DNA of 64,000 bases from Gorsachius magnificus (Eukaryota; Chordata; Aves; Pelecaniformes; Ardeidae), in NCBI GenBank assembly GCA_034008185.1, contig CM067081.1:109501265-109565264 (forward strand). The letters are read 5' to 3'. Shown here in pieces: positions 37,447 through 49,202 of this stretch. The notes under the pieces were generated by a model, which had not been told where the DNA came from, did not search any database, and worked only from the letters and a program-made list of their open reading frames with translations. The number at the start of each line of letters is the position of its first letter. Positions within the stretch are counted from its first letter, which is position 1. The position numbers and the translations under genes were made by a program.

Positions 37447-40400
37447 TTAGATGTTGAGCTTACTCAATTTCACTTTCAGCTTCAAAAATGTATTCAACTT
37501 AACTTTGCAAATGCAAGAATGACAAACACATGTGATGATAGGCAAAATATCTGAAATGTTCACTTCTAAACTCAGCAGGAAATCAATCTGCTTATTTCAA
37601 GAAGGGCACCAGGAAGAACCTCCTCCACAGTACAGCACTGCCTACATGCCTCACAGGAGGCTATCATCTGCTTTGCAAGTGAGGGACATTACCTGATTGC
37701 ATTAGATGGAGAAGACAGAGAAAAGCTGTTAGCCAGAAACTAGATCAACAAGCTATGGCTGCTGTAACCAATAAAGACCATATTAGATGTCCCAAACCCC
37801 TGTGTTTTCCAATGATTAGTTGGAAACCTATTCTCTGTTTTGGAAACCTGTTCTTCTGTTTTATTCCCTTATTAACAATCCAACCAGATATCTTTATGTA
37901 ACTGCCAATAATGGGATATCAGTCTGCAGTACCTACAGTACAAGAATAGTTAAGTGCCCAAAATTGCATCATTTTAGCCTTATGCTTTAGGAGATTTTGC
38001 CACAGATTTAGGGTTAAATCTAGTCAATACACAATCCTTATAGAGAGGACACAATAAAGAATATTATAAGCAAACATTACAATTAGCTAAGTCATCCATC
38101 TAGAATATTATTAGAGTTATGAAGTCTACATGAATCAAGACTTGGACCTGTAAGAGGGTGTCCCAGCAAAAGGTGATACTAGGTATAAAACAGAGCCTTG
38201 CACTATGGAACAAATTTGAATAAGTTTCTAACTGTTCAGAAAAAAACCACTTCCTGAAGGCTATCTGGTTCTGAGTGATTACAGATGACTACAAAAAGGA
38301 GATTTATTTGATCATTTACTGAATATATGAGATGTAGGAGTTAGGAAGTGTTTGGGATTTGGGGAGAGGGTGTTTGTTTTTAAAAAAAAACAGTATTTCT
38401 TCACTTAACTCCAGTTGGAAGATGCGACAAGGCTACTGGAAGTTGAAACTACCAGAAGACCCAGATTTAACCATTTCTCAAAGTAATCTACACTTTCAAA
38501 GTGGTATTCATGGGAATTAAACAACGTGTTTCAGAAACACTACGTTCTGTATTTTTGGCTTCCTCTCAGTTTCAGTGAAATAAAAGCAAAAAAGCACGCA
38601 GTTGCTACATTTCAAACGACAAGCAGCACCATATGGAGTGGCACATGCTAAGGCAATACCACAAGCCAAGATACAGTGGATAGGAGCTGAAAGCATCATC
38701 ATCTGCACAGTATAGGCAGATGAGAGTATAGGCACATCAATTGAGATGGACTGATCATTAGCCAAAAAGGGGCGGCATTTATTTATTTAGGCTATTATTA
38801 TATTATTATGTATTTTAGGCTGAACACAAGTTCCCAAATAAGTGCGATGTCAGAAATATTATCTAGTACTTCATTCAAATAAACAGACAAAATTGAGGGC
38901 TTAGCAGTTTTTCTGCCGCAGATGTAAGTCTGGAATTCAGTGTAGGGATAGCCAGACAGAGACAGAAAGAAAAATTCTAGAAAAGAACAATTCATCAATA
39001 GGCTAATAAACAATTTAGTTAACAATTACTAACCCATAACAATATTCTGAACTGCAATAAGATTGCATTCAAAGAGAGGTAGCAGACTAGAACTGAGGGA
39101 TTTGAAGATGTCATCCAAGAAAAACAGAAATTCATGGGAAGGAATAGAAGGGCTGTAGAAACCCAACTACCTCATGATTCATGTCATGTGGACACACTCT
39201 TGATGCAACTTTACATAATACAGAAGTCTAAAAAATAGGAAATATTGCACATCACTTTGCTTAAGTATGTAAAGATGTAAGCAGTAAATGAATATGTAAT
39301 GCATATATATAATGAAGTAATAATTCTTCTAGCCACAAGTTAAAAAAGAATTTGGAAAGGTTGGCTGTATTAATAGGGTTTTGCCAGAAGGTCCTCAAAA
39401 CACAAAGAAGAGATCTGTATTCTTAGGAGACCCCTAAATTGTTATTTCCTCCAAACAACACTTGCACTGTGTTCCACGGGATGCACATGCAGCTACAGCT
39501 TCTGATGGCACGGAAGCAAAAAAGGGTGAAACAAACCATATGAGAGGCAGAAAAAGGGCATGCCCAGTTGAAGATAAATTATCAAAGCTCCTGCTAAATC
39601 ACTTCCAGAAAGCGATTATGGTTATTCAAATGAGGCAGCTGGATCAGCATATTTCTTGCTTCTATTAGCAACTTACAAGAGAAGCTTTTTGTGCCAAAAG
39701 CATTTTTTTTTTAACTACACGAAGACAGGGCAATTCTACTCCTTCATGTAAAAGATCAACAAAAGTCATGTAGGAATTGAAGGAAAATCAAATAGAAGAG
39801 GTGAGAAAAGGGAACAATGACGCTGTGAAATTGGTGCATTTGTCAAAGTACAAACCAAATAGAGAAAAACTTCCTGTGAAAATAGTGAAGGAATGGCCGC
39901 ACTGACACAAAGTAGGCTTAGAGTTGGTTTATAATGGCTGGAAAAAGTACAGATATGACTATCCTAGATTAGTATTCTCCCTTCTCTAAGATAGCCTTAA
40001 TGGGAGATACTGCAGATAGACAGAAGCCTTCATTCACTTACTACATATAGTGAAAATGCATTTCACAGTGACTTTCATTTGATGAGCAGTTTATTGGGCA
40101 TTTAACAGTAAAGTACAGATCAGGCAAGCCATGGATAGACCTCATCATCCTTAACCCATAAGACAGGCAGAAAATGTTTTTAAAATAATAAAGCTTATAG
40201 GTTTTAGAAAGCTACAGATTTTTCTATAACCTGTTGAATTCCAGAGTGGCACTATTGAAGGATTTGCTGAATTTTCTTTTTTGCAGAAAACCAGAAGCCT
40301 TAAATGATTCAGTGTCTTGGATCTGTTTTCATGTTCCTAAACTAAGCCTACATCTACAACAAGAAACAAAAGTTACAAAGATATCACAAAAGAAACCACA

Positions 40401-42885
40401 CTGTCACAACGGGAAACTTTCCTTGGACAACCAGATGTTCTCTATGAATAAGCATGTGATATCTTTACAGAAAGGAGGGGGAAGGTGCGAGCTGACTGTT
40501 TCTCAAAGAAGATGCAAGAACCACGGCAAAGAAATAGGTGACTCTCAAAACAGGGGATACCCAGAATAAAGTTACCAAAGCCTCAAAACTGTAGTTCACC
40601 TCCCTCACTGGACACATTCAGGTCTGCACAACAAAGCAGCGCATCTCAGAGACTGACATTGGGGTATCTATAAGTATTTAGTATTTTGCAGTAGCTTAAT
40701 GAACTTGGATTGTTAAAGTCTATAGTTAAATTTGGGCAAGAAAGCTGCATGCTCACTACCTTTATGCAGTTTTCTCAAGTACCTGCACAATGAGTTATAT
40801 GCTGCAGAAGCTCGCATGATAGTGCCTGAACACAGACCACCTTCAGCAGATTCCTCGTCTCTGCACGATTACTGGAAAAGAGAATGGAAGGGAAAAAAAT
40901 CAGATGTGACAATAAAACAAGAGGAGAGAATGTGAAAGCAACCCTCCCACTTTCTTCCCCCAATCCTTCACCTTTCATAGTTTTTCTTGACACATCAAGC
41001 AGTTTCATGACACATACAAAACCGTTTGCCACACCAGTGTTCTTGAGAAGGACAAGATAAAGTGCCATGGGAATGGGGAAGAGGAGAGCATAAAGGAAAA
41101 TGTACACAGCATCATAGCTTACACAAAGCATATGTGCTAGGCAGCAACTGGACATTTGAAAATCCCCCTACCAAAAAGGTTTTAAATGTCTACAGCATAA
41201 GAAAATGAAATAAAAATATTTGAAAAATAGTTCTCTGTTGACATCATTTGTCTGCAGGGCATGCCCTTTATCTCAGGCTTACTTTCACTGGTTTGTTTAG
41301 TTACAACCACCTCCATGCAGACACTGCAAGATTTAGAGAAAAGAAAAATATTTCTTCCTACTTGACTGGATTTGTATTTCTTGAGTAATACCCCTTTGCC
41401 GTATGCCTCTGTTTTCTTGAAAATGCCAGGGCACCCAGGTATTAAATAGTTCTCTCTCAAAATGACTCCAACTTTGCTCTCAAACTACTCCAAGTTTTCA
41501 CCATCCTTTAGGCAATTCTGCCTAGTCCAGCACACTGTCACAAGGCACCAGGAAGCAGATTCCTCTGCTGCCCCATGACAGTCTTCACAGAGCACAACAT
41601 AAAGTTCGCTGCTTATGAATTATTGGTAACCACTTTTTTAAAGCTGGAAAAAAACTGGATCCTGAAGTGTCAGGATGTGGCCAATGAATGGTTAAGCTTT
41701 TTAAAAAAGTAGATGAAATTACCGTGAGTAACCTTCTCAGTGAACATGGATGACTGAAGCATACGAGTCCACCATTTTGGTCAGCTTGCTGTTTGCGAAG
41801 CCATCCTTAAGAAAACATATTATTTGTTATATTAATATAATGCAAACAGTACCCATTGCAGAAGGCTTCTACCCTTACAGCCCAAATCATGACACATTCA
41901 ATGAGTCTTTATTGTAAATGCTACCGAAAGCTTAGCACTAAAGAAATTCTCATTGCATTCTAGATATTACCCCAGATCATTAAACTGTTCAGATTTTTGT
42001 TCTCTGGGGTAGTGAGCAACAACTGAAAGAAATGAAAAAGATAGATGAGTCACGTACATTGATTTCTAACAATTTTTGCCACATATTTTCACTTACTGTT
42101 TACAGAAGGAGTAGTAGAGTCTGCCACAGAACTATTTTTCTGGTCCACTGTAACTATTTGACCATCAGAGGACATCTAAGTAGAAACGGGCCTACATACT
42201 TAAGTGCAGTCATCTGGTTGGCATGATCACCATTCCACATGTAATGATTTTTTTGGGGCTGAAAAAAAAAATCCATTTCCCTTCATGGCAGAGCACCAGA
42301 GTTATTTGACATGATTTGACATTATTTCACCTCAAATCTTATTCCTAACCTTCACAGGCTAAAGAGGATTCTGTGTTCTTTGAGTTTCAAATAGTTACTG
42401 GGTTTAGTTTCCAGTACCTCAGAAGTATTCTTTTTAAAACTTGAAGGTGGAAATGTATGGCATCATTTTCCTCCTCTCCTTTTCAGGTCCTCAACAGACC
42501 TGAAACCTGCCAACGAGAGCATACCTGTCCATAGCAGCTAATAGCTTAACAGATAAGACACTTTCCATGGCGCTGGTGTCCATGTCTGCCAGATTTCTTT
42601 TGTCACCCTTTCACCCAAGATAGCCAAGACATCCCCATGTTTTATCACTTTCATCCTCTTTTTTTCCAGTGTGCAGTCATTTCTACCCAAAACAGCTCAG
42701 AGAAGTACATGGAAATAAATATTCCTCGTTTCAAGTAACGGGGGTGACTTGCCCCATATCCAGGGCCCAGTTCATCACCATGTGGATAAACCTGCTATTT
42801 CATGCGCATGCTTTGCTACCGTGCCTACGCAGCACGGTGCACTCAAACCAGGCCCCGTGTGTGACTGCAGACAGACCGTTACATT

Positions 42886-42965
42886 GAGGCCCAATCCTCC
42901 TCTCCCAGGAATCTGCATGGACTTTGCCAATTACTTCAGTGGGAGCAAGAATAACGCCTTTGTGA
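42886..42965. repeat. Fragment of an ancient palindromic dispersed repeat
   Basis: AGGCCCAATCCTCCTCTCCC followed by GACTTTGCCAATTACTTCAG and TGGGAGCAAGAATAACGCC resembles a sauropsid dispersed motif of the form GGCCCAATCCTGCTCCCATT with the reverse-complement partner CCATTGACTTCAATGGGAGC plus AGGATCAGGCC. Both half-blocks are recognisable here. The family name is unknown to me. Confidence 0.4.
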
Positions 42966-44354
42966 ATAAATGGGGGAAGGAAATCAATTCTGTTCTAAGC
43001 CAAATCCATAGGCCCCTTTGTACTTTAGGTGGCCCTCTTTGGAGGAATGGCAACAAAGCTGCTGAGAGTTTGAAACCCCAGTGAACAAGTCCCTCTGGGC
43101 TCACTAAGAAAAGCTTACATATTCACTGCCACTCACATGTTAGACTTGGGATAAAAAAAGCGTACCAGAATGCTGCCAATAGTTATCTATTCATATTTGG
43201 AAATTCACACAGGACCATGCAGGGGGAAAGTTTGCAAGTCCAAAATGAAGATGCTTGTACTATTTCTATTAAGCATAGAGAAATATTTAATTTCTCTTGC
43301 CACTCAGTCATATTTCTCCTTTTGATTTACTTTAATTAAGCTGTCTTTAGGCTCGCAAGTCTGAAGGGAAGGGGGTTTCTCCCTCCCCTTCTTTGTAGTA
43401 GGAATAGAAATTGCTCTCCAGGAAGGTTTTTCCAAATGCTCACAGCTTTGCTCTTTACTTAAAATGAAAGGCCTTTGAAAGACAGCAGTGTAGGATGGTT
43501 CACCATAGATTTGAGATTTTTCTAACATCATTCCTACAGTGCTCCAATTTGGAGGGTTTTTCAGTTAAAACCTCGGCTGCGATTTTCATCCAGCCATAGA
43601 TGCCAAGATAAGGGAAGTACACTTTGGAACTTGATACTAGAGTCATGCACATCATCAAGGATGTAAGGGGGGGTTCATCTTATCCTCACTTTGTTGTTAA
43701 CAGAGACTGTCACAGCACCCGCTGAATTTTTCTTTATATGTATTTTTAAATTCCAGGGCAAGATCTTGTTTCACTCTTTAACTTCGTGTCACACTCTCTG
43801 CTTCTAAATTTATTTTTAAGCTTAAGTTGTTCAAAGGGCACTTTCAGTGATATGGAATGGAAGCTAAATAGGTGTTGCTCTATAAAGTGATATATTCCCT
43901 AAAACTGTTTCCAGCAGGTATTACAAAGCCTCAGCAAGCAAACTCTCAGGAGGCATAACTAGGTAATGCATCAACAAAGACACATAAAACCAAGAGGCAG
44001 CTGGGCTATTATTAAGAAATTAAGCAGAAGCCCTTCAAAGTATAGGGTGTGAGTTAGAGGGAAAAAGCAATTTGGTTAAATAAAAAGAACACCATCATCT
44101 GCATCTAAAGTGGAAAGCAAACACAGCCATTAAAAAAAGAAAAACCCTATTTCTTTTTGTATAGCAGTCTTCTCTCTCCTAGCTGCATCCAGAGCACAGA
44201 GCAAAGTCTATGGCTGAAGGGTTCTTCAAAGCAGAAATTTCAGACATAGTTCCACCTTCATGAAACCAGCAAGAGCTTTGGGGTCTGGGCACCTCTGAAA
44301 GAGGCAGGTGTGAGCTCTAAAGCTATATTGATATCCACATGGGGGCACAGTTGT

Positions 44355-44390
44355 ACTTGCGTGAAGTCCCATTGAACTGAGTGGTTCAAT
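44355..44390. repeat. Fragment of an ancient palindromic dispersed repeat
   Basis: GTGAAGTCCCATTGAACTGA followed by GTGGTTC resembles the complement of the motif seen at 42.9 and 16.1 kb (GAAGTCCCATTGAAGTCAAT). Weak and short. Confidence 0.3.
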
Positions 44391-46222
44391 AGCCCTTCCT
44401 CAAATCCTGTAAACAACAGCAGGGCCTTTACTTAGTTTCCTTAGTACAGAATTTGGCACTCATCTTTGTCTTATTTTTGAATTTCTAACCAGGTTCTTAT
44501 TCCCACCGTTAACAAGCTTCGTTTTTCCTCTAAGCTGGTCCTATATATATCTTCAGTATCACGGAATACAGCAGGAGACCATGAATTTGAGAGGCTAGCT
44601 GCTTCAATTTGTGTTTTCAGTGTATTAAAAGAAAATTAAAAGTAAGGCTTATGATTCTCCAATGAAGATCACTTTTGTGAAGGCATACAGTAAGAATCCA
44701 ACGTCGTCAATTCTATAACCATTTAAATATTACGATTTTAAAAATTTGTTTTAATAGTCATGCAAGTGTACCATTCATTTGACTTGAACTGTGCAAATGT
44801 GTTCAAAGTTCATGTAATCATTCTGTGCTCAGAACACTAAACTAATATCTGGTCACTTCAGTACTAAAAAAGCTAGCAAGCAAATTGGAAAATATGACAA
44901 CCATGCAGATCCATTACCTAATTCTATAAATAATTTCTCTGTCCCAGTGTATTCCTCTTCCTTGTCAAGCAAAGACACACAAATTTAGTCACAAAGCAAC
45001 ACAAGATGACGGGAAAGACATAAGTGTTTTACAGAAAGCACGGGAGAGCAAGAACATAGTTAGTATTTACCTTGGAGTTCTTTTGGACTGACTTTGTTGT
45101 AATACAGTCAAAAGCAGAGCTTGACCCTCAGCCTCCTAGTTATGGTAGCAACATGCCCATTTAGGTTCCTTCAAACCCTTTGGTCAAACTACTTCCTGAA
45201 ATTCAGCAGCCAAACATCCTACATCTCTCCTTAACCCACAGAGTAGGCACCATCAGATGAAGCACCTGCTGTTTGCTTCTCAGTCTCATTCAGAGATAAG
45301 AACAGAGGTTCTCTTGCACATAGTGAAGGCTCCCATGGTCAGACACAATCCGCACAGCACACTCATCTGGCACTTGACCCAGGGTCACAGCAGAGCAAGT
45401 ACCCTCTTCTGACTGATTTCACCTGTCATATGGAAAAGGATCAATTCAGCCTCTTACAGCAAGCTAATGCCTTAAACACAACACCAGGTAGACATGCTTC
45501 AAAGAGCATTCAACTACTTTTATCCCAATCTAGAAGTCAGTTTTTTGCATTTCATCTTTCACCGCCTGTGATTTTTTTTTTTCCTTCTATGCAGTTAATG
45601 GCTTTACCTGTCTCAAGTTAACAAAAAAACTTACACTCACACCCAAAGCCTAGAAGACTCTGTATGGCTTTGCAAATCTCAGGCTATACCAGGAGCAATA
45701 CCAGGTTTGCAGCTTTTATTGTGACTACTTCATACAAGGAAAAATAAGGGAACAAGGCCCATCTTGTTTTTAACCAGACCACAAGTCCTACATTAAACTG
45801 CCTAAAATTAGCCTCTTTTCCTTCTCCAAAGCTCAGCTCTTTATTTCATAGACTTACTTACTTACCTACATTGCTCTTTCTTTCCCGACTTTCTTTTTCT
45901 TTCCTACAGTCATAGCTGTAGTCTTTTAAAACTGCTGCTTTTAGTGGGAGAGTAATTAGGGACTCCATTAAGCCTCTACACTCTTCAGGTGTATGGAATA
46001 GGTGCCCATGCCTCACCGTAGCCCAGACCATAGGCAACTACTGACAAAAGTATTGCCTCAATGTTAAACTGCAGAAGTACTATTCCAGTCTCCAGATTAT
46101 ACATCTTTGTCTACTAACCTTACATAAAAGTCACAGATTCAGTTGTTTTTCTTACTTTGCAAAGGGGTGAGTTTTCAATAGTGCACATGTAGCGAAAATT
46201 TGTAAGCCAATAATTATTCCGT

Positions 46223-46245
46223 AAAAAAAAAAAAAAAAAAAAAAA
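46223..46245. repeat. Poly-A tract (23)
   Basis: Uninterrupted A run with no recognisable retrocopy upstream. Confidence 0.9.
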
Positions 46246-46962
46246 GGAGGGAGCTAGGACCAGCAGAGGGATAGATTTTTTAAAAAAAATCATACACACC
46301 ACGGAAAGGATATACCTTCTGATAGAAATTGTATGGTTTGGCCTTTCTTCCATTTGTCTACAATAATCTTAATTTCATGCAGAGTAATTTAAAATGTTTA
46401 TTCCTAGTCAAGACAAAAGCTATCAGAAGGGGTATTACCAAAACAGATACACATTAAAAACATTTTTAAATAATTTTTAAGAGGCTCGTAAGGCTCCCAT
46501 CTACTTTCCTCTGAAATCATTAGGACCATTACCAGAGATTTTTTTAGTTAGGACATTAGGAAAGAGCTTCCCTTGAGAAAAAAAAAAAAAAGTTTTTCCA
46601 TCAATTTATGACTCTTACAATTATGCAAGTGGAAACAAAATTTTGTTGCCAGTACTTGTCCTGCCATAACTCAGATATTACACAGCAATAATAGCAAGAA
46701 ACTACCAAACACTGAGTAAACTGGTTTTCGCATTTTAAGGGCAGCAATTACTGTACGTGCACACATTACATTTTAGGAAGAAAAATATCTGTCAGTGTTT
46801 TTAAATTCAGCTGGAGACTTGACTCACCCTGTACCACAAAAAAGCCACGAAGTCTTGGCTCCACACTTAAACAGCACCCACACTATCACTGATGCTAACA
46901 GCAGTCCTGCCACCACCCCAGCCTTTGCTTGCTTGCTTTGAGGAAAGATGGTGGGGAGGGTA

Positions 46963-48602
46963 TCACAAAATCAGCTGTTGTTCACTGCAGCTGAGCACCT
47001 GCAGTTTCTTCATCACACTCAGTGGTGGACCCTGACGTGAGCTGGGAGAGGAGCTGCTCAGTTGGCTTCTGACCCTGCTAAGGCAGCAATGGCTAGGGGT
47101 GAGCTTGGTGGGGGCATAGCTGGCCTTCAACCTCCACCTTATCTCTGAAATACTCTGCTGCAAGCCCTTGTCCATACATTCCTGGCTGCTCCAGTTCCCC
47201 ATCTGTCTGCTGCAAGCCCTGCTCAGCCAGCTCTGCTTCCTTTCCTGCCTGCTCTTGTCTTCAGCTGCGGTGGCCTGACATAGGAAAGGTGCTGTCTTGG
47301 GTCTGCATGGAGCAGCATGGATTAAACAGCATATTAATATCATTGCCCTCAGGCAATTTATTTAATTTCAGTGTAAGAACCAGATAACTATCAGCTGATG
47401 TGGAAGAGGCCCCCCCCCCAAATATGTACTTATCTCCAACTGAAACTTTGTCAGTAGTTTCAATTATCACATATGCTTTTGAGTTTCATGAATTTTTTAG
47501 ATTAATAATGACATTGGTATAGGTGTATATATATATATAACCTATTACAGCCAGAAACATGCTAGCAGTAGTAACTTAAAATAAATTTTTTTTAAAAAGC
47601 ACAGCAAAACACAAATAAAGAGCCACTGAAATTGGTTATGTATACAAAATTGACAATGGGAAAAAATGAAAAATAGAATTCCTCCTCTTCTTTAAATTTA
47701 ACCGTTACCTTTATCAAGAGAAGAGTAAAGCATTTTAGACAGATGTGTGACATTAAGACTGATGTGATCTTAAAATTTACTAGACATTTAGAAAATTGAT
47801 CACATACTGTTATAATGCATCAATGGTGATGGTTGAACTTATTACAAAGACAGAAAACAAGACCAAAAAGTGCACAAAATTTCCCAGAAAACTCATATCT
47901 CCTCCTTCTTTTGTCTTATTCTTTTCTCCCACAACTACAACTCTACATTCAGAATGAGTGTAACTATAATAACACTAATAAAACCATGTCATTGCACTGT
48001 ATAATCTTTTTAAAAATTATTTTTTCCCATAAACAGTTTGTAAGATAAATTTCATACATCATTTTATTAATCTAAGTGATGTCTTGGTCTGCAAAGAAAT
48101 CAATTAAGTAGAACAAGAGATACATATTCTCCAGTACTCAATTTTCTTTATCATAAGAAAAATATTTTATTATGCACAGATGACTGTAACTTACACCTAA
48201 ACATGGTAAACTTTCATATTCTGTTGCGTGTATGTATCTCAAGACATCTAGAAGGAAGCCTGTAATTGCCTGCATATGCCTCAACCTAATATAATTTTTC
48301 TTGATTGAAACATAAGAGAAAAAAATCTAACTTTTAAATTGAAAATCTTTAAAGCCAAAAACAGACGGGCATGCACCCTTTTGAAAGTATTTAAGTAGAC
48401 TGTACATTCAGATCTGCTTTTCTTTCCCCCCCCCCTCTTTTTTTTTGCTTTATGGGCTTGTCTACACAAGAAGGGATAATGGGGAGGTATATCATTCACA
48501 GCGAGCTCCAGCTCAGTAACTGCTGCATATTTAATGTTGACTGCAGTCTTAGCCACACAGCCAGCTGGCTCACATCTACAGTGCAAATAATTGTGTTCCT
48601 AT
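46963..48602. other. Unclassified DNA including a GC-richer patch
   Basis: The part at about 46960-47330 is less AT-rich and open on the minus strand for 126 codons, with a composition rich in S, Q and R. It has no domain and no splice context that I trust. A C-run at about 47411-47419, an AT microsatellite at 47525-47540 and a polypyrimidine tract at 48421-48447 follow. Nothing else is recognised. Confidence 0.4.
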
Positions 48603-49202
48603 TTATGGGTATTTTCTTGATCTTAAGCATTGCTTGACCATATTCCATGTTCCTTTTCCCCCTATTAGCCCATTAGCACTGCAGAATTTCACTTGCTGTA
48701 TACTACAAACCACAGCAACAAACAAACAAAACATACATTTACCAATTCCCCTGATTCTTCCCTTGCCATGCCATAGTCCATCTCCTTCTCCTGCACTGGC
48801 AGTACCCTTACCCAGACCAGACACCCAAGTGGAAGGGATGCTGCATGCCACATTTGTGGTTATCAACACAAGGGCATCTGGACGTACACTTGGTACTTTG
48901 CCAGGGCCCAGGGCTGCAGAACGCCAGCCTGCCAAAGACAAGCCAGAGCCTGGACACAGAGCAGTGACCGACCCATCTGCAGCCACAACAAAGAGGAAAA
49001 GGCACAAACATGTCTGGAGGAAATTTCCTCGGCAAAACTTCTCCCAAAGCCACTGCCCAAATTTCAGGGCTAGCTGCAGATGGTCGCTAAGCCTCTCTGC
49101 TTGGCAACATTTGGCAAAACAGAAAGACTCATCCATCAGCCAGAGTAGTAGAAGTAAGGAAAGATCAGGAGACATTAGCATGAGACCATAATTATTGTCC
49201 AT
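48603..49202. other. 600-base GC-richer segment open on both strands
   Basis: The minus strand is open for 199 codons (49202 to 48603) and the plus strand for 185 codons (48634-49191) over almost the same interval, the longest open frames outside CR1. The segment is clearly less AT-rich than its flanks. Neither translation shows a domain. The plus product is proline- and serine-rich at its start and the minus product has scattered hydrophobic runs. Overlapping openness on both strands is what a stop-poor composition gives, so I do not call a gene. It could be an old repeat, a non-coding RNA exon, or on the minus strand a fast-evolving gene. Confidence 0.3.

Larger units (their letters stand above)
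37447..46962. other. AT-rich unique DNA, no gene recognised
   Basis: I see no recognisable exon or RNA gene. Open frames reach 126 codons (40775-41155, minus, hydrophobic only because of T-rich coding) and 111 codons (40234-40569 and 42749-43084, plus), with no domains. Two short matches to the ancient palindromic motif occur near 42885 and 44360, and an A23 tract lies at 46223-46245. A GC-richer patch lies at about 42720-43080. Confidence 0.5.

Noticed and set aside
45366..45490. Possible MIR-like fragment around CCCAGGGTCACAGCAGAG.
   Set aside because: The remaining MIR blocks are missing or out of order.
46963..47343. 126-codon minus-strand open frame in a GC-richer patch.
   Set aside because: Serine-, glutamine- and arginine-rich with no motif; the local drop in stop codons explains it.
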